Program-made: the position numbers and the translations under genes
In this document: piece after piece, positions 55,838 to 63,548 of the stretch
Position numbering within the stretch: position 1 is the first letter of the stretch
Layout: each line of letters begins with the position of its first letter
The notes under the pieces: model-generated
What the model was told of the DNA's origin: nothing
What the model saw: only the letters and a program-made list of their open reading frames with translations
The model's database searches: none
Assembly: GCF_004138285.1 (NCBI RefSeq)
Contig: NZ_SCFN01000003.1
Span: forward strand, 124,001 to 188,000
Reading direction: 5' to 3'
DNA from: Gottfriedia acidiceleris
GTDB lineage: Bacteria; Bacillota; Bacilli; Bacillales; Bacillaceae_G
Length of the DNA stretch: 64,000 bases

Positions 55838-58111
55838 TCATTTCCATTCTTCAGGTAATAAACTTTGATAAAGCGCGCTCTTATATCGATCATCAATTAG
55901 TAATAAAGTCCCTTCATCTGATTCAGATCGAATAACTCTTCCACCCGCTTGCATTACTTTATTCATACCTGGAAAGACATATGCATAATAATACCCATTT
56001 TTTCCAACCAAATTAAAATGCTCTTTTAAAATATTTCTTTCTAAACAAATCTGCGGCAATCCTACACCAACTACTACGACACCGTTTAATCGATCACCCT
56101 TTAAATCGATCCCTTCAGAGAATATACCACCTAAAACAGCAAAACCAACTAACGTTTCCTCATTTAGACTATCAAACTGTAAAAGAAACTCTTCTCGTTC
56201 AATTTCAGTCATACCATTTTCTTGAACAATTGTTTTTATGTTAGGGTATTTCTTTTTAAATAAATCAACACTTTGAATTAAATATTGATATGACGGATAA
56301 AAAACTAAATAATTACCTTTTCTTTTCGTAATCTCTTTATACACCGAATCAATTAATCTTTCTAAATTTCTTTCACGATCTTGATATCGAGTTGATAGAG
56401 GATCAATTGTAACTTCTAGTTGTTCCCTATGAAAAGGAGAATCGATTGAAATAGTATAATCGCGACTTTGATCACCAAGCATATCTTGAAAATATTGTAT
56501 TGGCGTTAAAGTAGCTGAAAAATAAATTGTAGAGCGAAATCTTTTTATTATGTCATTTACTACTTTAGAAGGATCTAGGCAAAATAACTTTAAATGAACT
56601 TCACTTTTATATAGTTCATAGTAGCATACGTAATTTTCATCAAAAAACTCTGCCATTTTGACGAAATTGAGTGACTCAAAATAAGTATCAAGTAGAAGTT
56701 GTTTATTTTCGTCTTCATCCATTTCCTGTAATTTTATTTCTACGATTTCATTAAATGTATGTAGAAGTTCTAGTAAATCCCCATCTATTTCCTTTGAAAC
56801 TGGAGTTACAACGTCCTTCCATTTCTTTCTTAATTCAATAAATCGCTTATTTATTTCATTTATTATCGCATAAAGTTCATCTTTTAAATTTTTATATCTA
56901 TTTTTTAACTCTAAAAATTTAGATTTGAATAGACTCGCAGAATACATTTCTCTTGCACGATCAACTAGATTATGTGCTTCATCAATTAATAAAACTGAAC
57001 TTCGTTTATGTTCATCAAATAATCGTTTTAACGATACCCTAGGGTCGAAAATATAATTTACATCGCAAATAATAGCATCTGAAGAATTTAATAAATCTAA
57101 TGAGTATTCAAATGGACAAACTGTATGTTTGCGTGCATATTCTTCTATTTTCTCCCTAGTTAGCGCTTTTTCCGATGAAAGAATATCTAGAACAGCATCA
57201 TTTATCCGGTCATAATAACCATTGGCAAATTCACAATAATCCTTTTGACACATCGTCTCTTCTTTAAAACAAATTTTATCTTTTGCTGTAATCGTCGTAC
57301 AATTTATACAAAGTCCCTGATCAGTCATGCGCTTAAATGCTTCTTCAGCAACAGTCCTAGTAATCGTCTTAGAAGTTAAATAAAACATTCGATTGATACT
57401 ATTCTCACCAATACTTTTAACAGTTGGAAATATAGTTGAAACCGTTTTTCCTATTCCGGTTGGTGCTACAGCAAATAAATTATTACCTTCCTGAATCGTT
57501 TGATATACCGCACCCGCTAACTTTCTTTGACCTTTTCTGAAAGAAGGAAAGGGAAAATTTAATTCTTTTATTGTCTGATTCCTTAACTCAATATGATCGT
57601 ATTTCCATTTTGCAAAAGGATAATAAATTTCTAGCATTTTGTATAAGTAATTTGTTAATTCATCTTTTGTAAACAAAAGATCGTAGCTTATTTTTTGCTC
57701 AGTTAAAATATTTATATATGTAAGTCTAAGTGTAATCTTTTCAAGCTGTAATTCTTCACAAATAAAATATCCATAAACTTTTGCTTGAGCCCAATGAACA
57801 GGATATGAATCTTCATTTATTTCATTCAAATCCTTCATTGTTGATTTAATTTCTTCTATTATAAATTGATCATCCTTAAGTAATAATCCATCACAACGGC
57901 CTTCTATCTGAAACACCAATTGATCCAATGTTATGGTGCCAGATATGGGCCGTTCTTTTACATCCTGTTCACCGTATTCTCTTTGAATTTTTTGGTGTGC
58001 CTTTGTTCCTTCAATTAATGAAACTGAACTTTTATATGTTACATTGATACTTCCCGCTGTATGAGCATACTCAACTAGCGTTCGAACTGATACCTTTATA
58101 CAATTCTCCAA
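55838..58111 (-). CDS. Fe-S helicase of DinG/Rad3 type with N-terminal PD-(D/E)XK nuclease domain
   Basis: 757 residues. The N-terminal ~1-200 has a RecB/Cas4-like nuclease arrangement: His39, Asp74 (EGRCDG) and Glu87-x-Lys89 (FIIEEIKST). The helicase follows: Walker A VAPTGIGKT, a four-Cys cluster region (CINC, CFKEETMCQKDYC) for Fe-S, LLIDEAHNL as DEAH box, SATLTP, and FSEGIDLKGD and MQAGGRVIRSESDEG near the end. It is an ATP-dependent DNA helicase-nuclease, probably in repair. TTG start with GGAGGG 9 nt upstream. Single gene. Confidence 0.85.
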   Translation of the reverse strand: MENCIKVSVRTLVEYAHTAGSINVTYKSSVSLIEGTKAHQKIQREYGEQDVKERPISGTITLDQLVFQIEGRCDGLLLKDDQFIIEEIKSTMKDLNEINEDSYPVHWAQAKVYGYFICEELQLEKITLRLTYINILTEQKISYDLLFTKDELTNYLYKMLEIYYPFAKWKYDHIELRNQTIKELNFPFPSFRKGQRKLAGAVYQTIQEGNNLFAVAPTGIGKTVSTIFPTVKSIGENSINRMFYLTSKTITRTVAEEAFKRMTDQGLCINCTTITAKDKICFKEETMCQKDYCEFANGYYDRINDAVLDILSSEKALTREKIEEYARKHTVCPFEYSLDLLNSSDAIICDVNYIFDPRVSLKRLFDEHKRSSVLLIDEAHNLVDRAREMYSASLFKSKFLELKNRYKNLKDELYAIINEINKRFIELRKKWKDVVTPVSKEIDGDLLELLHTFNEIVEIKLQEMDEDENKQLLLDTYFESLNFVKMAEFFDENYVCYYELYKSEVHLKLFCLDPSKVVNDIIKRFRSTIYFSATLTPIQYFQDMLGDQSRDYTISIDSPFHREQLEVTIDPLSTRYQDRERNLERLIDSVYKEITKRKGNYLVFYPSYQYLIQSVDLFKKKYPNIKTIVQENGMTEIEREEFLLQFDSLNEETLVGFAVLGGIFSEGIDLKGDRLNGVVVVGVGLPQICLERNILKEHFNLVGKNGYYYAYVFPGMNKVMQAGGRVIRSESDEGTLLLIDDRYKSALYQSLLPEEWK

Positions 58112-58179
58112 GTGAGTACCCTCCTTTTTTACATTTTATCATAATTCTTCTTTCTTGATTAAGAATGAATCGTAACAAT

Positions 58180-58208
58180 AAAAAAGTTCAAGTTAAAATA
58201 ACTTGAAC
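58180..58208 (-). terminator. perfect 10-bp hairpin, copy 1
   Basis: GTTCAAGTTA-AAA-TAACTTGAAC (58186-58208), with six T after it on the minus strand. An identical 23-base copy is at 58712. Confidence 0.65.
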
Positions 58209-58297
58209 CATTCATGCTGTTGAAAAAAGAATTTGTCAATTAAATTATTGGATTAATCATTGATAAGTAAGTTGTGTCATATTGATTTCCACTACAG

Positions 58298-58390
58298 GGT
58301 GCTCGCTTTCCATGGGGCTAGACCTGAGCCTCCTCGGCGCCGCCTGTGGGGTCTCAGTCTTCCCGCTTCTCCCATAGGAGTCGAGCACCC
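58298..58390. repeat. GC-rich dyad element bounded by GGGTGCTCG/CGAGCACCC
   Basis: A 93-bp GC-rich island in AT-rich DNA. Outer 9-bp inverted repeats are perfect; inside, CTGAG and CTCAG flank CCTCCTCGG...CCTGTGGGG. Its wording (GCTTTCCATGGGG, GAGCCTCCTCGG, GGGGTCTCAG) matches a widespread intergenic repeat of Bacillaceae that I remember from other genomes. The 74-codon minus-strand reading across it is not a gene. Confidence 0.75.
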
Positions 58391-58711
58391 TTTCGTTCCA
58401 ATCAAGTTCTTTATAAAAAAATAATAATCTTAAAAACAATAGAATAGTCAATTGAAATAACGAATTATCCTTTTTAATCAAATTGTAACTTATGATGACG
58501 ACTTACACATCTTTACAAAATATTGATTGTCAAAAAAGAAAATATTTTAATTTTTGCAAGTTAGTTAAAACATTTAAAAATCAACCAAAATCACTTGTTT
58601 ATCAATAAGATCACAGATAAAACAATAATAAATATACTCTTTTTTCATAGAAAATCATCTAATGTTTGTATTTTTCAATATTGACTACAATATATTTCAA
58701 CACTCTGAAAA

Positions 58712-58734
58712 GTTCAAGTTAAAATAACTTGAAC
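58712..58734 (-). terminator. perfect 10-bp hairpin, copy 2
   Basis: Identical to copy 1: GTTCAAGTTA-AAA-TAACTTGAAC. It lies 28 bp beyond the stop of the YcxB-like gene, with TTTTC on the minus strand, and is probably its terminator. Confidence 0.7.
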
Positions 58735-58761
58735 TCTTAGAGAACAGAATGCAATATTCAA

Positions 58762-59289
58762 CTAGCAATATAAAACTTGAATATTATATTTTCTGTAGAA
58801 TTGTAATAATCTCTCCATGTCATCTTTTATTGCTTCTAGTGGCACTACAATGGCTTGCATACTTGTAAAATAAATATAAAAGTAATTCTTCGTTCCTTTT
58901 ATTTCAACTATATCATTCCACTTTATTTCATGGACACTTGATTGTGTAATTTCTTTGATCCCATTCTCATCTACCTTTAGAGAATGTTCGCCGAATAATG
59001 ATTGATCGTCTTTTTCAGTTAAATGCTTAATCATTTTGTTTTTTGATGAACGGTAGAAATACTTTGGAAAATAAATGAACCAAAGAATGGCTGCTAACGA
59101 AAAGGCAAGTAAATAACCAAAAAGCGGTTGTTTGAAAAGAAAGGAAATTAAAAATGGTATTACTAAATAGATTAAACTCACAGCAATTCGTTGATTAATT
59201 AATGACTTTTGTACAGTTTTTGAGTGTTTTAAATGATGTAAATTAAATTCAATATAATCATCCAAGTTAATTTCATAATTAAGTTTCAT
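58762..59289 (-). CDS. YcxB-like membrane protein
   Basis: 175 residues from an ATG with TGGAGGT 6 nt upstream; a longer in-frame start is rejected for want of a site. Two membrane helices (~37-55 and ~58-80) are followed by a YcxB-like domain: HSLKVDENGIKEITQSSVHE, EIKWNDIVEIKGT and YFYIYFTSMQAIVVPLEAI. The function of the family is unknown. Confidence 0.8.
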   Translation of the reverse strand: MKLNYEINLDDYIEFNLHHLKHSKTVQKSLINQRIAVSLIYLVIPFLISFLFKQPLFGYLLAFSLAAILWFIYFPKYFYRSSKNKMIKHLTEKDDQSLFGEHSLKVDENGIKEITQSSVHEIKWNDIVEIKGTKNYFYIYFTSMQAIVVPLEAIKDDMERLLQFYRKYNIQVLYC

Positions 59290-59491
59290 ACTTGACCTCC
59301 ATTTTCGCAAAAATATTTTAAACACTATTATTTTAACATTAGAAAAAAATAGAAAATAAAGATATTTTATCTACTTTTATTAAGTTGACTTTTCAAGATT
59401 CATAGAATTAATTCTTATATTAAGAATTCGTAATAATTCATTTTCAAAGTTCTAATTTTAAATTTTTGGCATAAAAATGGATGTCCTAACT

Positions 59492-59558
59492 GCAAATCAA
59501 AATGAATAGTGATATATAAGCTCGGCACTGCAAATAAGTATTTTAGGATCGCAATTAA
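59492..59558 (+). repeat. degenerate copy of the GCAAWTAA array
   Basis: Boxes GCAAATCA (59492), GCAAATAA (59530) and GCAATTAA (59551), spaced 38 and 21 bp. As at 38 kb, a GGGGCTGTC-type palindrome lies next to it. Confidence 0.55.
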
Positions 59559-59609
59559 TAAAAAAGAGGCCGCCCATATGTCAGTTAACCTGACTTTTGA
59601 GACAGCCCC
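59559..59609 (-). terminator. terminator-like palindromic element, copy B
   Basis: Minus strand GGGGCTGTCTC ... GTCAG-GTTAA-CTGAC ... GGGCGGCCTC, then six T. It sits 22 bp beyond the ABC operon stop and should terminate it. The arms resemble terminal repeats of IS1182/IS4-like elements, which is inference. Confidence 0.7.
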
Positions 59610-59630
59610 AATCTAATCAAAACAGATTAA

Positions 59631-61418
59631 TTATGCTCCATCATTAATGAAGCTATATTGCGCCATGTATAGCTTATAATAATGTCCTTTTAATCCTAAT
59701 AACTCTTCATGTGTCCCGCTTTCCTCGACATTTCCGTTTCCGATTACCATAATTTTGTCGCAGTCACGAATTGTCGATAATCGGTGGGCAATGACAAATG
59801 AAGTACGACCTTCTAATAGCTTTTCAATTCCATTTTGCACAAGCTTCTCTGTATGTGTATCGATATTCGAAGTAGCTTCATCTAATATCAAAATTCTAGG
59901 ATCAGCTAGTAGAGCGCGAGCAAAAGAGATTAATTGTCTTTGACCTAACGAAAGTCTTGAGCCCCTCTCGTTTACATCTGTATCATACCCATTCTCCATT
60001 TTAATGATAAAGTCATGAGCATGGACTGCTTTAGCTGCAGCAATTACTTCTTCATCTGTAGCATTTAATTTACCGTATCGAATATTTTCCATAATCGATG
60101 TTGAGAATAGGAATGTATCTTGTAGCATAATTCCCATTTGACTTCTAAAGGATTCTAAATCTACTTTTTTAATATCGTTTCCATCAACTAAAATTTCACC
60201 CTTTAAAGGATCATAGAATCGGCTTAAAAGTGAAACAATCGTCGTTTTCCCTGCTCCTGTTGCACCTACCAATGCAATTTTTTCACCGGGATTTATTGTG
60301 AAATTCACATTTTTTAATACGGTAGAGTTTTCATCATAACCAAAAGTCACATTTCTAAATTGAACTTTACCATTTATTCGTGCAATTGGTGGTGCATTTT
60401 CTTCACTAATAATTTCTGGATCAATATCCATAATGTCAAAAATACGATCAGCTGCCGAGAAGTTTGATATTAATGTATTATAAAAGTTTGATAAGTTCAT
60501 AATTGGACGCCAGAACATGCCAATATACATTGAAAATGCGATTAATGTTCCGACTTCAATTTCTTGACTAGTTACAAGCTTATATCCAACATAAAATACA
60601 ATTACAGTACCAACACCCCATGAAAGCTCAACTAATGGCCAAAAGAAGTCATTCATTTTTACTGCTCTCATGAATGATCCCATTAATTCAGAAACCTTTA
60701 CTTTGAAGTCTTTTTCTTTATCTTTTTCTTTCGCAAAGGATTGAACTACTTTTATTCCTGAAAAATCTTCATGTATAAACGCAATTAAATTTGAACGTTT
60801 TTTTCGGTAATCATCCCATCTTTTACGTGCGCGTGTTTCAATATAAAACATTGCAACTGCCAAAAATGGAAGAATTGATACTGATGCGATTGCAAGTTTA
60901 ACATTTAAGATAAACATTACGACTGTAACGCAAACTAAGCTTAGTAATTCCGGAATTAATGTTTGAATACTTTGGTTGAATAAATTTTGGAGAGCACTAA
61001 TATCCCCCATTACACGAGCCAAAATTTTTCCAACTGGTCGATTATCAAAAAACGTAAATGATAGTTTTTGAATATGTGTGTATAGCTCATGCCGAATATT
61101 TACTAAAATATTATTCGTAACGGAGCTAATCATCGTCCAACGTGTTTTTGATGCAATCATTGCTAAGAAATTCAGTGCTAATAATACAGCTCCAATTATT
61201 ATAAGCCCTTTTACATCGTGATTTTTAATATTTGTATCAATCGCTACCTTTAGTAAATATGGGTTTAATATCCCAATTACCATTACAAATAACATTAAAC
61301 AAATAACGGTAAATGTTTTTAATTTATAAGGTTTTAAATAAGTCCCGAGCCTAAAAATAAGCTCGGTCTTACTCCGATTTAATTGGTCTTCATCACGATT
61401 TATCGTATTTTGTGCCAT
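59631..61418 (-). CDS. ABC exporter subunit (catalytic site intact)
   Basis: 595 residues: six membrane helices (~30-330) and a nucleotide-binding domain with Walker A GATGAGKTT, Q-loop LQDTFLF, Walker B LILDEATSNID with catalytic Glu, and H-loop IAHRL. The ABC signature is LSLGQ instead of LSGGQ. Start overlaps the stop of the upstream subunit gene (TAATG), so the two are coupled. Together they form a heterodimeric multidrug-type exporter, size-matched to B. subtilis YfiC and related to BmrD. Confidence 0.9.
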   Translation of the reverse strand: MAQNTINRDEDQLNRSKTELIFRLGTYLKPYKLKTFTVICLMLFVMVIGILNPYLLKVAIDTNIKNHDVKGLIIIGAVLLALNFLAMIASKTRWTMISSVTNNILVNIRHELYTHIQKLSFTFFDNRPVGKILARVMGDISALQNLFNQSIQTLIPELLSLVCVTVVMFILNVKLAIASVSILPFLAVAMFYIETRARKRWDDYRKKRSNLIAFIHEDFSGIKVVQSFAKEKDKEKDFKVKVSELMGSFMRAVKMNDFFWPLVELSWGVGTVIVFYVGYKLVTSQEIEVGTLIAFSMYIGMFWRPIMNLSNFYNTLISNFSAADRIFDIMDIDPEIISEENAPPIARINGKVQFRNVTFGYDENSTVLKNVNFTINPGEKIALVGATGAGKTTIVSLLSRFYDPLKGEILVDGNDIKKVDLESFRSQMGIMLQDTFLFSTSIMENIRYGKLNATDEEVIAAAKAVHAHDFIIKMENGYDTDVNERGSRLSLGQRQLISFARALLADPRILILDEATSNIDTHTEKLVQNGIEKLLEGRTSFVIAHRLSTIRDCDKIMVIGNGNVEESGTHEELLGLKGHYYKLYMAQYSFINDGA

Positions 61419-63154
61419 TAGAACACCCCGCTTTCTACTGTTTCAAAATCCTTGAATTGTTCTTCATAGACTTCAAAATATCTTCCCTTTTTATCAAGTA
61501 ATTGTTTATGATTTCCTTTTTCAACTATTTCTCCATTTTCAACAAATAAAATTACATCGGCATTTTTTACTGCTGAAATACGGTGTGCAATTATAAATGT
61601 TGTACTATGTGAGAAACGTTTATTTAAATTGTGTAATAATTCATACTCCGTTTCCATATCTAATGCAGAAGTTGCATCATCTAAAATTAGGATTGGAGCA
61701 TTTCTTAATAATGCGCGGGCAATTGATATACGTTGTTTTTGCCCACCAGATAAACCAATTCCTCGTTCACCTATTTCCGTATTGAATCCTTCTTCTAGCT
61801 CTTCAATAAAGTCTAGACAACAAGCAATACGGCAAGCCTCACGGATTTCATCCATTGTAGCATCTGGGTTTCCTAGTTTAATATTATTTTCAATCGTATC
61901 TGAGAAAAGGAATGTATCCTGGGAAACTAAAGACATATTTTGACGTAAAGATGTTAGATTAAAATCTTTAACATTAACGCCATCTACTAGAACTTCTCCT
62001 TCAGCCACATCATATGAGCGACCAATAAGATGAAGAATTGAAGATTTCCCAGCACCTGTCGTTCCCATAATGGCTACTTTACTACCGCTTGGAATATATA
62101 GATTAATATCTTTTAAGACAATTTCATCATTGTATTTAAAGCTTACATTTTTATATTCCACTGAACCGTCAACAAGATTAGGTGTATATGCACCTTCTTT
62201 GTTTTCAATTTCTGTTTTACGATCTAAAATTTCAAAAATCTTCTTCGCAGAAGCTTGGTTTTTAGAAAGTACATCTGTTAACCAGCCTAACATTCTCATC
62301 GGCCAAATTAAGTTCCAAATATATCCACTAAATGCAACTAGTTCACCTAGCGTCATGCTATGTTGTAAAACGAAATATCCACCGATAATAATCATTGCTA
62401 CTAGCGCAATATTTGTTAAAAATTCAATATTAGGAAAATATTTACGCATTGTTTTAGCTTGAGCCATATTTAAATCATAATATCCACGATTCATTTTCAA
62501 AAATTTCAAAGTCTCATGCTTTTCTCTAGCAAATGCTTTAACCAATCTTACACCCGCAATATTTTGTTGAGCAGTCGTATTGATTTCAGCTGTATGGTCA
62601 CTTATTTTACCGTAACCTTTATTAAGTAAGCGATTTAAACGCGTCCCCATATATCCAATTGGGATCATAATTACTAAACAAATTAGTGCCAACTTCCAAT
62701 TAATTACAAATAAGATAACTGTACTGACAGTAAAATAAATAATATTTTCAACAAACAATCTTAGTCCAAACGCAATCGTTTGCCAGATATTTTCCACATC
62801 TTCATTAATTCTCGAAAGTAATTCACCCGTATTCATCGAGTCAAAATACTTAAACTCAAAACTTTGAATATGCTTGAACATATCATTTTTTATATCTTCA
62901 TGTACCTTTGAGCTTACTAAGTCATATAAGTATTCTTTTACATAACCAAAAATTGATTTAATGATTGTGACACCAATAATACCGCAAATAACTGGAACTA
63001 CTACTGATGCTTTTCCTTTCGTAATACCATCATCGATTAGAATCATTTGTAAATAAGGAATTAAATGATCCACACCTATTACTAAAACCATTGAAATTGA
63101 ACCAATAATAAATGAAAGCTTATGCCTAAAGACATATTTTAAAATTCGAGACAA
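61418..63154 (-). CDS. ABC exporter subunit (degenerate Walker B)
   Basis: 578 residues: six membrane helices and a nucleotide-binding domain with Walker A GTTGAGKSS, a canonical signature LSGGQKQR, but Walker B LILDDATSALD, where the catalytic Glu is Asp. The degenerate site made by this Walker B and the partner's LSLGQ is the classic asymmetry of heterodimeric exporters (YfiB/YfiC, BmrC/BmrD, TM287/288). TTG start with GGGAGGT 6 nt upstream. It follows a leader with two terminators. Confidence 0.9.
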   Translation of the reverse strand: MSRILKYVFRHKLSFIIGSISMVLVIGVDHLIPYLQMILIDDGITKGKASVVVPVICGIIGVTIIKSIFGYVKEYLYDLVSSKVHEDIKNDMFKHIQSFEFKYFDSMNTGELLSRINEDVENIWQTIAFGLRLFVENIIYFTVSTVILFVINWKLALICLVIMIPIGYMGTRLNRLLNKGYGKISDHTAEINTTAQQNIAGVRLVKAFAREKHETLKFLKMNRGYYDLNMAQAKTMRKYFPNIEFLTNIALVAMIIIGGYFVLQHSMTLGELVAFSGYIWNLIWPMRMLGWLTDVLSKNQASAKKIFEILDRKTEIENKEGAYTPNLVDGSVEYKNVSFKYNDEIVLKDINLYIPSGSKVAIMGTTGAGKSSILHLIGRSYDVAEGEVLVDGVNVKDFNLTSLRQNMSLVSQDTFLFSDTIENNIKLGNPDATMDEIREACRIACCLDFIEELEEGFNTEIGERGIGLSGGQKQRISIARALLRNAPILILDDATSALDMETEYELLHNLNKRFSHSTTFIIAHRISAVKNADVILFVENGEIVEKGNHKQLLDKKGRYFEVYEEQFKDFETVESGVF

Positions 63155-63215
63155 ATTTATACCTCCCTTGTATCAATTAACCTAACTCTACGCAACCCTC
63201 CACTTTTTTTGACAA

Positions 63216-63253
63216 TAAAAAGGCCATGGGAATATTTTCCATACCCCATGGCC
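63216..63253 (-). terminator. leader terminator T2
   Basis: Minus strand GGCCATGGG pairs with CCCATGGCC around a ~13-nt loop, then TTTTTATTG. Second of two with the same stem. Confidence 0.8.
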
Positions 63254-63307
63254 ATAAAGAAACGTTTCGCCCAAAAACAAACATAAATGAATCGTTTATT
63301 TTTGGCA

Positions 63308-63340
63308 CAAAAAAGCCATGGGAAATATAAACCCATGGCT
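63308..63340 (-). terminator. leader terminator T1
   Basis: Minus strand AGCCATGGG and CCCATGGCT (9 bp, 9-nt loop), then six T. It starts 25 bp after the leader stop codon. Confidence 0.85.
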
Positions 63341-63364
63341 AAATCGTCAATTGAAATCTAAGTT

Positions 63365-63454
63365 TCAACGTGGTCCGTCCTGCGTAGAGATAGGGTTCAT
63401 AATCATTATGAAATTTTGTGATGCTTCACAGTTTAAATTTCTTACAATCATCAT
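63365..63454 (-). CDS. 29-residue leader peptide of the ABC exporter operon
   Basis: ATG-ATG start with a near-perfect AAGGAGGT 8 nt upstream, 29 codons, TGA stop. It reads MMIVRNLNCEASQ, then NFIMIMNPISTQDGPR. It lies between a strong promoter and two terminators that precede the exporter genes. The likely role is translation-coupled attenuation, as established for bmrB ahead of B. subtilis bmrCD: ribosome stalling by an antibiotic would let polymerase pass the terminators. The peptide is not homologous to BmrB as far as I can tell. Nothing else in 63155-63548 looks coding. Confidence 0.65.
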   Translation of the reverse strand: MMIVRNLNCEASQNFIMIMNPISTQDGPR

Positions 63455-63486
63455 GTTAACCTACCTCCTTCTTATTTGATATTCTT

Positions 63487-63516
63487 ATCATATACGAGTG
63501 GACTTTAAAATGTCAA
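63487..63516 (-). promoter_or_regulatory. sigma-A promoter of the leader-exporter operon
   Basis: Minus strand TTGACA (63516-63511), 18-bp spacer, TATGAT (63492-63487). Start of transcription would fall near 63480, ten bases before the leader ribosome binding site. Confidence 0.75.
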
Positions 63517-63548
63517 ACTATTTTTAATAAATTTATAATTTAATTTTT

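Larger units (their letters stand above)
63179..63397 (-). promoter_or_regulatory. long-range complementary arms around the two leader terminators
   Basis: In the transcript, AACCCTATCTCTACGCA (63397-63381, the last sense codons of the leader ORF) can pair with TGCGTAGAGTTAGGTT (63194-63179, 11 nt before the exporter ribosome binding site): 9 unbroken pairs plus six more. The loop holds both terminators. Confidence 0.5.

Noticed and set aside
58257..58481. A 74-codon minus-strand reading frame.
   Set aside because: It runs through the GC-rich dyad element, has no ribosome binding site and no protein-like composition.
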